Shown: positions 11,373 to 23,495, counted from the first letter of the stretch. The stretch: DNA of 64,000 nt from Boswellia sacra (GCA_013180625.2 SNVD02013093.1:620001-684000), one strand, 5' to 3'. The notes: a model not told the origin generated them from the letters alone. A program made the numbers and translations.

Positions 11373-12999
11373 GTAGTCCCCCCAGGCCTAAGTCGAATAA
11401 CGGGTTGACGTAGGGGCGATTAAATTATTCAGGAACATAATTTAAGTGTATCAGTGAGCAAGCCCAAAGATGTAAATTTATTATGTATAAGGGTTCTATG
11501 TGGCATGAACCTTAGGCAGGTGCCACATATGATAACGAGCTAGTGAGCTCCCTACGAAGGAGAGTTTTAGATAATGTGTGATAATTGTATTTCAACTTGG
11601 TTTGCTAAAAATTTGTAAAAGGGTAAATTGTGATTGAGTGGAGATGTTGGATGTAAAGTTAGGCAAAATGCATATAAGGGCTTGATGATGAAATGACCAC
11701 ATAAGAGAAGGAAGGTGAGTGGAGAAATAAACTAAAAATGTAGTAGTGGAGTGCATGCATCAAAAAGTGAGGCCTAGTTGGCGAGAGGCAAGTGGGTGAA
11801 GGGCGAGCGAACGAGGGGCAGTACCCAAGCAACCATGGGCAAGCTTGCGAGGGGCGAGCATGCGAAAGGCGGGCTCGCAAAGGGCGAGCTGCATGCGAAG
11901 GGCGAGCATTCCTTGGCCTAAGAATATAAATCATCCAAACAAATAAAATATCTATCTTGAATGTGGAATGCATGATTTTTAATATGTCACATGTAAGTGG
12001 AAATTTCTTCAAACAAATATAAAGAATGTTGAAGGCTTTGCATTATAAAAACGTATCAAAAAGGAGGTTTGGTAATGAATGACTTGAAACACTTTAATAT
12101 AATGGGAATATATTAGTAATGCAAGCATGTGGCATGAGATTTAATATTGCATGAAGCATGTAAGTAATATGATATAATATAGGAAGACAAAACCGTTTGA
12201 GTCATGATATCAGGTGCAATAATCATGTTCTATTAAACAAATACATATATATCATGAGTGCATGGACCCGTGGGAGTGGCATAGAAAATGATGGAAAATA
12301 ATATTTAATTAATTACCAAACATGCTAGGAGACGTAGTGGACTTGAACTAATTGAACATAGCTTGTGTTGAATATTTTTAAAACAAGTTCCAGGCAGTAA
12401 ACGTGAACTGAGAATAGAAATAAAATGTAAATAAGCAACTGAACCAGTAGGAAAGCATGCACAAGTGTAACGCAACTGGATGAGCAGGCTAGAAATATTT
12501 TAAATAGACTACACTAGATAGAACATGTAGCATGTAATATGCAGCACACTGAGCAAAATTTTCTAAAATTTGTTTGAACTTAAAATTCAGTAAGAAAGCA
12601 TGCAAACACACATGCAGGAGGAACCAAAGTATTGATTTTCTTTGTAAATGCTAGCTAAGACAATCGGGCAAGTGCCAAAGTTTTATTTAACATGTTAAAA
12701 GCTGCATATGAATCACGAGCATGCTATATATGAAGTTGTTTACAGCCATATATCAATTAGAGTAGTGCTCCGGTGTACTTGGTGGCTAAACCATTTGTTG
12801 GAAAAAAAATTTTATCATATAAAAACCTGCAGTAAGATGACCCACCACCATGTATATTATGTTTGACGTGAGTGAATGAAGTTGCACTTGGGTGTGATTG
12901 GGAGCCTAAGGGAAATTAGAAAAGTGAGAAGCAATTGGACGGGTTGCCAGCATGTGTGTTTCTTCAGCTAGGGGAGTGCGAAAGTGTGGCGCTTCGTGA

Positions 13000-13316
13000 G
13001 GGAGGTGAGAAGTCAAGCTACTGGGCGAGTGATAAGAGGCGAGCTCGCTAGGGGCGAGGGGCGAGCTCCCAAAGGCGAGGGCCGAGCTTGAGCGAGCTCC
13101 CAAGGGCGAGAGCCGAGCCTGCAAGGGGGAAAGGAGAGCTTCCAAGGGCGAGGTGCGAGTTCGCATGGGCGAGAGGCGAATGAACGGGGGGAGGTCGAGC
13201 ATGCGAAGGGCGGGCTCGCGATGGGCGAGCTGTATGCGAAGGCCGAGCTCGTGAGGGGCGAGCTGCATGCGATGACCGAGCTCGCGAGGGTCGAGGTGCA
13301 TGCGAAGGCCGAAGGC
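13000..13316 (+). repeat. GC-rich degenerate repeat gggcgagctcgc
   Basis: Runs of aggggcgagct, gcatgcgaaggccgag and similar. The same motif appears at 11770-11910 in the same element. Long frames across it are low-complexity and not taken as genes. 11373-11770 and 11910-13000 hold no recognisable feature. Confidence 0.8.
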
Positions 13317-13329
13317 TGAGAAGTCGTGA

Positions 13330-13760
13330 TTTTGTTTCTACGTTATTTCCAGTCGCAGGGCCTTACTGCAATTTTTCAAACTTCAGTTTTAGTTGCAGGG
13401 GTCTTTCTGCCAGTTTAAAAACTTCATTTTTAGTTGCAGGGGTCTTTCCACCAGTTTTTAAAACTTCATTTTTAGTTGCAGGGGTCTTTCCGCTAGTTTT
13501 TAAAACTTCATTTTTAATTGCAGGGGTGTTTCTGCAAGTTTTGAAAACTTCATTTGCAGGGGTCTTTCTGCCACTTTGGAAAACTTATGAAGAGGCGTTA
13601 TTTTACAAATTTCGAAAACTATGAATAGGGGTCATTCCGCAGGTTTTGAAAACTACGAACAGGGGGTATTTTGCAAGTTTCGAAACCTATGAACAGGGGG
13701 CATTCTGCGAGTTTCGAAAGCTATGAACAGGGGGCATTAACAGGGGGCATTTTGCAAAAT
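13330..13760 (+). repeat. Minisatellite of a 40-50 bp unit in the Tat element 3' region
   Basis: Repeated block cttcatttttagttgcaggg followed by gtctttctgccagttt, about five clear copies to 13570. It grades into gaacagggggcattctgc copies to 13760. Confidence 0.88.
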
Positions 13761-13957
13761 CCTAAAACTTGCACATCTACCCAAATTTTTTGATTTTTTT
13801 TTTTTTTAAGACCAACTATATACTTTTGGTCAAGGACCAACTTGATATTTTTCTTTTCAAGGTGAAAAATATTTTTCAAGGGCTATTTAAAAAGTTTTCA
13901 ATATAGTCCCTTAGCATTTCTTTTCTCTCATTTCTTCCCTTCCTTAGTAGACTTGGT

Positions 13958-14302
13958 TTGATGACTAACAACTCCTCTTTAACTGTGCAGATGGCTAGAA
14001 TTAAAACTGTAACAGTGCTATGGGGGGAACCAAGTCATCAAACCCAGTCGACAAGGAACAACGATCTTGCGACTAACCGTGGAGAGGTTAATGAGTTTTA
14101 TCTGAACTTTTTCAGTCAAGATCGTGAGTTAGGACGTAATTTTGTTAATCACAATGTGGTAGATGCTGAGGGGGAGAGTGACCGGTCATCCTCTTCTACC
14201 TCAAATAGTGATCCTGAAGTTGAACACTGGTGGGAAGTCAAGCAAGGAGATTCTAACTCATCATCTTCATATATAAGTCTAAGTGAGCTTCTTGCAACTT
14301 GA
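13958..14302 (+). CDS. Extra ORF on the strand opposite gag-pol, inside the Tat element
   Basis: A 114-residue open frame on the plus strand between the integrase remnant and the 3' repeats. Two in-frame ATGs start it (MMTNNSSL) and a third follows a splice-acceptor-like ACTGTGCAG (MARIKTV). The product is hydrophilic, with a Ser/Asp/Glu-rich C-terminal half (SDRSSSSTSNSDPEVEHWW) and no recognised domain. A TATA-like ctatttaaaa lies about 75 bp upstream. Additional antisense ORFs downstream of pol are known in Tat-lineage elements such as Grande; whether this one is homologous cannot be judged here. It has stayed open while gag-pol acquired many stops. Confidence 0.5.
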   Translation: MMTNNSSLTVQMARIKTVTVLWGEPSHQTQSTRNNDLATNRGEVNEFYLNFFSQDRELGRNFVNHNVVDAEGESDRSSSSTSNSDPEVEHWWEVKQGDSNSSSSYISLSELLAT

Positions 14303-14478
14303 TCATAAATGAGTCTTTAAAGATGAACGAATTGTAATGTGGTAAATCGAATACTTAATTGGTAATCTCTTTATAGGTCTCCATATGGGAGTTGTCACAC
14401 ATGCATAAGTCCTTAGAAGGAGTTATTACATATATAAAGAGACCATGGATAATATATTTATTTTAAGTGCTCAACATT

Positions 14479-14700
14479 TCATGGATGATGAAGCAACCTC
14501 CCATCCATGGTGACCAGTCTGCAGGTGCCTGGTCGGATGACTGCTTTGACTCGATAAAGACCCTCCCAGTTAGGCCCCAATGCTCCATCAGTGGGATCTC
14601 GAGTACTTTGTAGTACTTGCCCACTTAGCTTATGCCCACGGAAGGTTGTCCTCGAATCATTAATAGCTTATGTGCCTTCTCTTTAAAAGCCATGTTGTAG
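14479..14700 (-). pseudogene. Integrase C-terminal remnant of the Tat element
   Basis: On the minus strand the frame reads QVLQSTRDPTDGALGPNWEG, then LYRVKAVIRPGTCRLVTMDG, ending HHP-stop-NVEHLKY. The stop TGA (14479-14481) replaces the Trp of the usual PWN motif. This is the last part of a plant Ty3 integrase; everything between protease and this tail is gone. Confidence 0.8.
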
Positions 14701-14705
14701 CATTC

Positions 14706-15638
14706 TCAAGATACTCGCTGTTCACCTCTAACTTCTCCTATCCCGGAAGGTGTTGGAAACTTCAAGATATGATGATAGACACCCATTACTGCTTTGAAGT
14801 CATAAAGTGATGGTCGTCCAAGAATGGCATTATAAACACCCGGATGATCTACCACGAGAAAATTCACCATCTTGGTTGTCTGTAGGGAGCCTTCTCCCAA
14901 GGTCACAGGTAATGAAATTACTCTTTCGGGAATAACCTTTCCTCCAGCGAATCCCATCAGAGAAGCTTGGATGCCTCTCATATCTCTACGGTTAAGACCC
15001 AATCAATCAAATGCATCCAATGACATTATGTCAGCTGAGCTCCCGTTGTCAATCAATACTCTTTTTAACCTTTTATTGGCCACAATTACGGTGAGGACCA
15101 AGGCATCACAATGAGGATGATGGATACCATGAGCATCTTGAGATGAAAAAGAGATAACGTCATGATCCCTAGCATTGGTAGAAGAAGCCTTCAAGTTGAC
15201 TTCATAATGAGGGAGGTCATATCTTGCTTACCTAGCTAGGTGCCTTCGGGCTTGGGCACTTGGACCAGCCACTACTCCCCCAAAAATCGTGGCTACTTCT
15301 TCTAATGGTTCTTTCCCTTTGTCATTCTTGCTAGATGGTTCGGGGGGGCGATAAATATATTCTTGTAGCTGGCCATCCTTAATAAGACCCTCAATTTGTT
15401 TCCTCAATTCAAAGCAATCTGCAGTGTTATGACCATGAGCCCGGTGGAAATGGCAAAACTTTCTCTTATCTCTTGCTCTTGGATCCGACCGTAAAGGGGC
15501 AGGTTCTTTCAGTAGTCCCTTATCTTTGATTTCTTTCAAGATATCATGCTGTGGCATGTTAAGTAATGTGAAAGTACGGTGCTCCTCTTGGGGTCGATCA
15601 TTATGCTCTTGGCAGGGTTGGGTGGATGACCCTTGCAA
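14706..15638 (-). pseudogene. Tat zinc knuckle and aspartic protease (broken)
   Basis: The zinc-binding run CHFHRAHGHNTADCFELRKQ lies near 15420-15480. The protease active site VLIDNGSSADIM (the DNGSS form usual for this lineage) lies near 15020-15060, and the protease fold continues through NAILGRPSLYDFKAVMG. Stops at 15228 and 15003 interrupt the frame. After 14706 normal elements enter RT; here the sequence passes straight to the integrase tail. Confidence 0.85.
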
Positions 15639-15776
15639 TAAGAGACGATCATTTCTAAATGTATCTCACACGGAGCGTCGGTCCGAGGTTAATCTCTGAT
15701 TTCTATCATGATGCTCTCTCCTGTGATTGCCATACGGCCGTCCATCTGTACGCGAGGAATTAGGCATCACCGGAGT

Positions 15777-17231
15777 CTACCCAGGATAATTTGCTTGATA
15801 AATTTCCTCTGCATCGGCATGGCTAGAGATCCTTGCCAATGCTTCTTGGTACGTGCGTGGGAGGTTAACAGAAAATTCCCATGCTAGAGGGAGCTCCCCT
15901 TTGATTCCTTGGACCAAACCTTGCGTAGCATAACCATCATTAAATTGATCCACTCGAGCGACCTCCCTTTGGTACCGGTCCACAAATGCACGGAGTGATT
16001 CATTGCGACCCTGTTTGATTGAAAGAAAGCTCTGTGCTGGACAACTTCTTGTTTTCATATTGCTAAAGTGTGTGAGAAAACTATGAGCAAGCTCATCAAA
16101 GTTGGAGATGGATGAGGCTGGTAACCTCCTATACCATTGCTTAGCTGATCCTTCAAGGGTAAGAGAGAAAGTTCTACACATTATTCCTCCTGAGACCCCT
16201 TGTATCTCCATATGAGAAACAAAAGAGTCTAAATGCTCTCAGGGGTTAGTTGTCCCTTGGTAAAGCTCAAGTTGTGGCATCCGAAATCCGTACGGGTATC
16301 TTTCCCTTAGAATATCTTCAGCAAAGGGTGATTCCCATTGTGGACGACCATCCTCTTCTCCTCCTGAACGCTTAATCAACTTCTCCAGTTTATGAATTTT
16401 CTCACCCATTTCTCGCTTGAATTCTGCATAATGATTATCTGATGTTTCCTCTTCTGAGACATCCATTGGAATAACATCTGGGCAATGATCCTTACTTCTA
16501 GGTGGTGAGTTGGGGCGATTTCTTTTTTATTGGAAGTTGCCCCTTGGAGCGTAAGGACCATGATAAGAATAGGCTGGCTGATTAACATTACTTTCTTTTG
16601 GTCCTTGCTCGACACTTGTATGACGCTTTTTATTTAAAGAGTGACGAAGGTCTACTGCTTCCAATCGTTGTTCAGATATGATGAGTGGAGAAAGAGGGAT
16701 CTTTGGGCGACCATCTCCTCCCTGAACATTAGGATGGGAAAGATTTGGTTGAATGACCTGCTGGAGAGGTAATCCAGTGGTCTGGGCGACCAGGTCAGTA
16801 TATCCACCGACATCAGTTGGGACATTAGCTACCATCATAGCATTCCTTGGGGTGTTTCCAGCAACATTTCCAGCCTGTTGAGTACTCTGTCCAAAAGCTT
16901 GATTGAACATGGTCACCATGCGGTTCATTTGCTCACCAAAATTCCGTAAGGTATGCTCCATAGTAGTCAATCAACTCGTCTTGCCTTTCTTTGGTCTCCT
17001 AGGTAGAAGTCGGGGTTGCTTGGGATTAAGGGCCATCCCAGAGGATATTACTAAAGCTCTCCCAGTATCAACTACCCTTTGACGTCGGGGAGGGGCTTCT
17101 ACTTTGATTTCTTCATCAACCTCTTGGGAGGTTGAGTGTTGGGATGCATGACTCATGATGTGTTTGATTATGTTCGGATAGGAGTAACAACTAAAGAGGC
17201 TTAGATTGTCGTTTCCCACAGACGGCGCCAA
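15777..17231 (-). pseudogene. Tat gag (broken by stops)
   Basis: Gag sequence is spread over four open stretches: 17231-16971, 16970-16527, 16466-16239 and 16211-15777. The last holds the retrotransposon Gag domain (SLTLEGSAKQWYRRLP, later SLRAFVDRYQREVARVDQ). The stop at 16239-16241 is TGA where a Trp codon is expected (NP-W-EHLDSF); other stops are at 16527 and 15777. The joints are otherwise nearly collinear, so decay is by point mutation rather than rearrangement. Confidence 0.88.
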
Positions 17232-17232
17232 C
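17216..17232 (-). other. Primer-binding site of the Tat element
   Basis: Minus-strand TTGGCGCCGTCTGTGGG directly next to the LTR; this GGCGCCG-type site is common in plant Ty3 elements. Confidence 0.85.
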
Positions 17233-17614
17233 TATTGATGCACGATTTCCAGACAGCCGAAAAGCGAGTTGGAGCTTGAATTACACGTTGAGTCTAATCC
17301 TGAGAACAAAGAAAAATAGTCAGGGGTGCCGGCGGTGGTGCCGGCGAAAACCCTCCGATGCCCAAGTCAGTTTTCGGCACACCGAAATTTTATAGGAGAA
17401 TTTCCTAGAGAGAGAAGCTCCCAAAAGCAAAGGAAATTTAGAGAGAGAATGAGTTCAGAAAAGTGTGCATACCTTGAGTAAAAATTTGGAAGGTTTATAT
17501 AGGCATCAGGAGGAGTCATTGTGGGACCCAGATAATAGGCCTAAGTAACGGGCTTCAGTAATGGACTTACTGTGTTAGATTTAATTAAGACCCAATTTTG
17601 TTATGACCATAACA
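17233..17614 (-). repeat. 5' LTR of the Tat element
   Basis: 382 bp. It carries a 12 bp local duplication (ggtggtgccggc) absent from the other LTR, and one tip base is mutated (TATTG for TGTTG on the plus strand). By eye I count about 19 substitutions against the 3' LTR, all transitions. Confidence 0.93.
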
Positions 17615-17935
17615 CTATATATACTTCAAAAGCATGTATAGCTATTGTTGATGCGAGAATCTTTTGACCTAGCGCCTCAAATAAAATTTTGTCAGTGTGG
17701 AAAGTCACTAAAAGGGGAAGAACGAGGATTTGATAACAACTAGCATATACAAGATGAACTATAGACGAAAAAAAGGTGTGGTTGGCATATTGACCAAAAG
17801 AACTGCCAATATATTTGAATTATAGAGGAAGATATTGGTTAGAGGTGGCGGTGGTTTCAATGATGAAAGTCCTTTGATGCTGAAGTTAGAGATAAAATAT
17901 TTGAAAATGAAAGAAATTGCACGTCACGCCCAAAA
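17615..17935 (+). repeat. Tandem unit, end of split copy and start of a fourth
   Basis: It begins with the CTATA duplication and ...gctattgttgatgcgagaatc, then restarts with aaattttgtcagtgtggaaag and continues to the gcccaaaaatctct block, where the array ends. Confidence 0.8.
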
Positions 17936-18830
17936 ATCTCTAGAGATATCTTAAATGCCCAAATATCCGTATTTATTAACTAAGTTCAACGCTAGTACAT
18001 AGCATGATTCATAATCTAACACAACTTTCCAAAACACTAACATACAAGCTTTTACATATCACAAATCACAGCCTAAAACAGCATCCAAAACATATATAAA
18101 TACAAGTACTAAGATACAAAGTAGTCATAAGACATTGGCCACTAATCAAAATGAAAGAGCCTAATAATGTCTGGGCTAAAATTTGAAACATGTCTCAAAA
18201 TAACTCCCATGCTATCATTACAATCTACTACGAAAATTTCGGAACGATCGATATCTTCTACTTCATCTTGTATACTTGCGGAGGAATGGGTAAGCGACAC
18301 AACCTAATAGGAAAATTTTAAACTCATAGACAACCAAAAGCCTTCTCACATTCATAAAAGTCAAGCATTTCCATTAACCAAAATCCAATTGCATCACAAT
18401 CATCCAACATCCATGCGCCAACGCATCATTAATGTCCATAAATCAACATCATAAGCTGCACATTTCATGCACCATCCATATATGGCATGCATGTTTCTTA
18501 ATCATCAATGAGGAATATACGAGTCAATTGTGCGTGCACTAATGTATCATGATGCACATACGATCCAGATGAGAAACTCGGATTCACTTCATACCATCCA
18601 GTGTCTTCCTTGAGTCCACATAATAAGTAGCACAACCAAACATGAGTGAATTTATATAAAAAGTATGTTAGTATTATTGATCTATATAATATATGATTCA
18701 GCCGTAGTGAACAGAGAATTAGTGTTGCACTATCAAATGCCAAATAGTTATGTTACAATGGTATCACTTTCTATCTCTATTCTTTGATATCTTGTACAAC
18801 TTGATCACGTGTATACCCTCTTCTGCTTAT
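17936..18830 (+). repeat. Unclassified repeat, LTR-like; part duplicates 6350-6530
   Basis: The cacgcccaaaaatctct start resembles plant Ty3 LTR tips, but no matching end or coding region was found. 18690-18830 matches 6350-6530 (atcaaatgccaaa...tggtatcact, accctcttctgcttataa). 18830-19360 holds no recognised feature. Confidence 0.4.
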
Positions 18831-19368
18831 AATCGCTTGTACAAGAGTTTGCCCAATAATTTTAATATCTGAGTCTCAAGTGATGTGATGTTAAGATCAT
18901 ATTATTTGTAATTTTATTTCATCGTTCATGAAAAATAATTGCATTTTGTGAGCGTAGCATTACAAATGGGAAGAACTACGCTTTTATAGCTTATCTATCT
19001 AAAAGCTTTCTTAATGAAAAATTTTTTAGCCCCTCCATATTTTTTAAACCAATTGCAAGTACCCGAAACTTTTAAGCACTTTGTTATAAAATTTATTTGG
19101 GCCCTTCTATGTTCACAGTTTTAAAATAATAACATAATTACCATATTACAGAGGTGGACTCATAATCTTTATTTCATTTAATTTATCTAATTAAATATTT
19201 TCTTTAAAACCTTATTAAATAGAAATTGGAAATAAGATCTATTTAGTTATACTCCATCGGCCTGCCTAGTCTTTGGTCTTTTTGCCTGGGCCCTCCAAAT
19301 TACAAATTCTGGATACCCCCCCCGCATTTATATATAAAAGATTTGAACCATCCAAGAAAACCTTATGC

Positions 19369-20582
19369 GGGTGTTTGGTATAGGGGTAGGAATCTTGGGA
19401 ATGGGATTCACATTTCGGGGAAAGTAAAATATGGGAAACTGATTTCTGGGAAAGTAACATTACTGTGTTTGGTTACCCATAGGAATCTTGTCATTAATTC
19501 CTGTGAGAATCAGATTACTTTGTTTGGTTGCAGATGGGAATGTTAATTTTGTTCATTATATGAGTAAACTTGATAATTAAAAATTTTCCAATATTTCAAA
19601 ACTACTTAAATTTTTTCTCGTTCTAGTATACTTCATAAATTTTTTATTTCAAATATATTAACAAATTTTATAATTAAAATTTTTTCAATATGTAAAAAAT
19701 ATTTACTTTATTTTTTATATTACATATGAAATAAAAAAATTTAATATAAGATTTTAAAGATTTTTCTAGGATGCTAATTTAAAGATTTGAGAATTTTATT
19801 ATATATATTTATATAAATGTTATATTAACAAAATATGCTAATTTATTGTTCCTCTCTCCTTCTATGTTTATTTTGGCTAAAACCACCACCACTGCACATA
19901 AATGGCACTCTGTTGTTGCCATCCACCACAAGCCACCCTCTGACGCTCGATTCCTTTCTTCTTCTTCACTGTCTGTTTGCTTTGCCCTTGCTGTCTTCCT
20001 CCAGTTTCCACCACTTGAAGCTCTGCCCACACCAAGCCACCCGAACCTCTACGCTTTGCTTTTCCCACACCCAGTTGCGCATGCACCACCACCAGTTGCT
20101 GCTCGTTGCCACGACTGCCATCCAGCACCATCCTTCTCCGCCTCTCCTTTGTGAGCCTCGACTTTCTCATCACGGAGCTACAGGAGTTGAGGCCGATGAC
20201 AAAGAAATGAAGAATCTTCGCCTGGGTTTGTTGACAAAGGAAACGAATCATCGGTGGAGAAATCAAACACTGTTTCTAATGGATTCTCATTGGCTATTTG
20301 ATAGGTTGTTGTTGGCTAAAACAAGAGATGAGAGGGGCGTTGAGAGAGGGAAAGAGAGACAAAAGTGGTTGGGGTGAGATGGGATGGGACGGTGGGTTTA
20401 GGATTCCCGGTAATCCGAAACTCAAAGGATGAAAGGGTTTCAGATTACCCTCTATTCACCGTCATTTGAAACCCATGGAAATCAGATGCCAGGGTTTAAA
20501 AAACTCATTTAAGCGTCCCAAACGCGGGGTAGATTTCACATTCCTATTCCTGTGGGGATAAAACCTTATAACAAACGGCCCC
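19369..20582. mobile_element. Harbinger/Tourist-like element with terminal inverted repeats
   Basis: The left end GGGTGTTTGGTATAGGGG and the complement of the right end (GGGGCCGTTTGTTATAAGG) form imperfect terminal inverted repeats of the G-rich, GTTTGG-containing kind typical of PIF/Harbinger elements. The same match continues inward (ggaatgggattcacattt on the left against the complement of agatttcacattcctattcc on the right). A TTA-containing flank is present on both sides but the target duplication is not clean. The middle (19840-20380) is far richer in GC than its surroundings and has overlapping frames on both strands, none recognised. Confidence 0.65.
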
Positions 20583-22440
20583 TATAAAAACATACTTGGT
20601 TAGATGGACAAATCGTGATAGGGAGGTCTCACCACGCTATTATTTTTTCTATTTAAGTCCAACAATCTAAAGTGTCGATCGTAATTATTAATTAGTGATG
20701 TTAAAGGTTCCTTCTTTCTTCAAATTTTACTAATTCAGGTTATAGGCATAATTTTCTTTTATATTAATGGACGTATTTCCTTTTTTATACTTAGGAGCAA
20801 ATTGTTTTTTTTGGTTTAAAATTGAATTTAACTTACTCTCGAATCTTAGATCTTTTTATAATGATTGTTTTTTTTTTTTTTTTACTTAAGACTTAATATA
20901 AGATAAAATTCTAGCTTTTATATGAATGGAAAAAGCTAAAAATTCTAGCTTTTATCTGAACGTAAATGTCTGAATCATTTATTACTCCTTTAATTCTCTT
21001 AAATACCCTTATTTATTTTGAAACATTGTTATTGATTTCTAATTTTATTTTTATATATTTTTAAAATTATTTTATGTTCATTTTGCTTATTTATATACCA
21101 AATTCTTTTAATAAAATAACTTCTTTCCCAATTATATATATTTAAAAAAATTAAATTGATAACAAATTTTGGTATGCAAAAACTTTTATTATGTAAAATA
21201 AAATCATAAGTGAAAATAATATATATAAATAGGGATATATATGTAAAACCATTAGTTTTAAGACGTTTTAATTTAGATATTAAAATAAAAAAGCAAACAT
21301 ATCATTGAATTTTTATATTTAGCCCTATTCAGATTTTAGATAAAAAAATAATCAGCCTCTTACTATGTATTATATAAAAAGATATACGTACTCACATGCC
21401 AATTCAAGAATAGGCATCCACTGCTTCTTATTACACAAAAGTGAAAACCTTATAAAAACAATGATAATAATTGATTGAAAACCACAATTGTTGTTGCTTC
21501 TTAATTGCAATAAAAGTCATGATCACTCTTGTGGATCTTTTAATTTAAAATAGTCTAGAATATCAACAATAAGAATGTGTTTATCAATCATCTATGGGAT
21601 TCAATGTCTCTTATGTTGCAATTAAATTCATTTGCCAATTTAAGTTGTATTTATTCTTTGTTGTTTCAACTTTCAAGAGGGAACTCAATATTGTCACAGT
21701 TCCCCAATTTGAATCTATAGCCTTCGCTGTAGGTTTAAATTTTATGCTCAATTTAATTATTGATGTATTTTTCTGCTTTCACATTGCCCATACAAAAGTG
21801 TGCCGCACAAATTTAATGTCTTTAATTTTCTTGTGATGTCAGATTCTTAGACCCTGTTTGATTATCAATAAAAATTTTTAAATAATGGATTTTGAATTTT
21901 GGTTTATAAAAAAAGAATAGTCATTAAATCACAGTAGGATCAATAGTGGGTTGATACATAATGTATAGAATCCTGGATAGTGAAAGTGACTATTATCAAG
22001 AATTAAGTAACGGAAACGACCACCGAATTTCACATATGATACTTAATATTTCCCAATTAATTTAGCACTTTACAAGTTTGTATCCTTACTTTTCTTTTCG
22101 ATTGTGTGGCTTCGATCTAAGTTTAGAATGGAAGATTTGGAATTTTAGTTTGTCTGTGAGAACCATTATTATTAGTTAAAAATTACTATCCCTCAAACTT
22201 TGTTAAAAAGAAGAAAAATGTATTGATTATAAAATTTGAAGGAAATTTCATTAAACTAAAGTTTGGATATCGCCGTCAAGTTTGACTTTAAGTTTATATT
22301 AAAAGTATAAGAATAATTTCGTAATTTTGTAAATTTTTGGGAATGCATGCCATTGTTGAAATTAGTTGATTGTTTTGGAATTTTGATTTCGTGCTTAGCC
22401 TTTTTTCTTTAAATGTTCGTTGGAATTGAAAATTGGGGAA
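20583..22440. other. AT-rich interval with one diverged repeat
   Basis: Apart from the second copy of the 4849-5045 repeat at about 21515-21725, I see no gene, RNA or mobile-element signature. A short frame at 21594-21836 overlaps that repeat and looks fortuitous. Confidence 0.5.
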
Positions 22441-22559
22441 AATAAAAGAACTAAAAGAAGATTATGGGCCAGTTTGGGGTTGCCGTTGCTATGAAAAAAA
22501 TAAAAGAACAGTACATGTTCCTACTCTACTTCGTTAGGAAGAAACTCAATATGAACTAG

Positions 22560-23494
22560 CTCCTGCAACAAAGCCAACCGAGGAGGTGATTCCACCAGAA
22601 CTTGCAGTTGAATCCCTCATGGGATTATCTAAGAATGTGGATATGTCTCAACATGTTGAGACTAGTGTTGAGAGGAAAGATGGAGAGATTAGGAAGATTG
22701 TAGCTAAAGTCACTGCCTCATCTATAGATACCACAGCTCAGCAAGACACTCCAACGGCTTCTAAGCAAAATACTTCATCCACCAAGGGCACCAAATTCAA
22801 GACAATCGCTGGGTGGTCCAAGAAAAGGCTTGGACCACCGCAAAAGCTCCTAGTCCGCAAGTTAGCGAGATTGAACTGCTTTCAAATCAGTTATTGAACT
22901 ACTTTCAAATCAGTTACTGAACTTTTACATTTTTGTTCTATTTTTAAGTTTTTGGAACTTATTCTGAAACCAAGGGGGAGAAGAAGAAGTGGTTTATGAT
23001 ATTTATTTGCTTTGTTTGTTTTGGGGAGAAGTATTTACATTACTCTAAACTTTATTCGGGATTAGTTTTTAGTCAGGGGGAGTAATCGTTTTTGCTTTGA
23101 ATTTTTTGTTCATTTGAACTTTGCAAGAACTAAAACTAATATGTTTGCAAGTTTTCAATTGATTTTTGATGTTTGTGTTAGATAATTTAACTTGCCAACT
23201 TTGAACTGACTGCATTGTGTTTGATTAGCTCTGATTTCTTTACAAAAGTTTATTTATTTTTAGTTAATCAACTTTGATTACTTTACTTATAGGTTATTTG
23301 GTTTTAGTATTTTCTGTTATTACTGTTTTTGTTATATGTTTGATAATTGCAAATTCGTTATCATTATTATAGTGGTACTTTCAGTTATATGTGATATATT
23401 TGTTTTTAGTTGCATTATACACGTTTTTATATGCTGATTATTGTCTCAAAAACTAGATGATGTTTTCATCATAAAGTTGCCGAAAAGGAGGAGA
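22560..23494 (+). mobile_element. 3' internal end of a copia-type retrotransposon
   Basis: A Lys/Ser/Thr-rich open stretch (22586-22897) is followed by repeated G-rich tracts (aagggggagaagaag near 22972, cagggggagtaat near 23074) and finally a polypurine tract aaaaggaggaga (23483-23494) directly before an LTR-like TGTTAGTATC. No RT or integrase remains. The short ORF has no recognised domain. Confidence 0.5.
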
Positions 23495-23495
23495 T

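Larger units (their letters stand above)
11003..17614 (-). mobile_element. Complete Tat-type Ty3 LTR retrotransposon, internally deleted
   Basis: LTRs are 17233-17614 (5') and 11003-11372 (3'), flanked by a perfect 5 bp target duplication CTATA (10998-11002 and 17615-17619). The primer-binding site TTGGCGCCGTCTGTGGG adjoins the 5' LTR (17216-17232), and a G-rich polypurine tract adjoins the 3' LTR (about 11373-11388). Order on the minus strand: gag, zinc knuckle and protease, integrase tail only, opposite-strand ORF (13958-14302), two kinds of tandem repeat, 3' LTR. RT, RNase H and the integrase core are absent. The lineage call rests on the gag/protease style, the primer site and the extra antisense ORF. 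Confidence 0.93.

Noticed and set aside
11659..12012. Arg/Pro/Ser-rich frame on the minus strand
   Set aside because: Translation of the gggcgagc repeat inside the Tat element; low complexity only.
12906..13301. 131-codon frame on the minus strand
   Set aside because: Same degenerate GC-rich repeat; repeated LSPLxARLSP blocks reflect DNA repetition.
19835..20377. 180-codon His/Leu/Pro-rich frame
   Set aside because: Competes with an equally long antisense frame and lies within a DNA element; no signal of a real protein.
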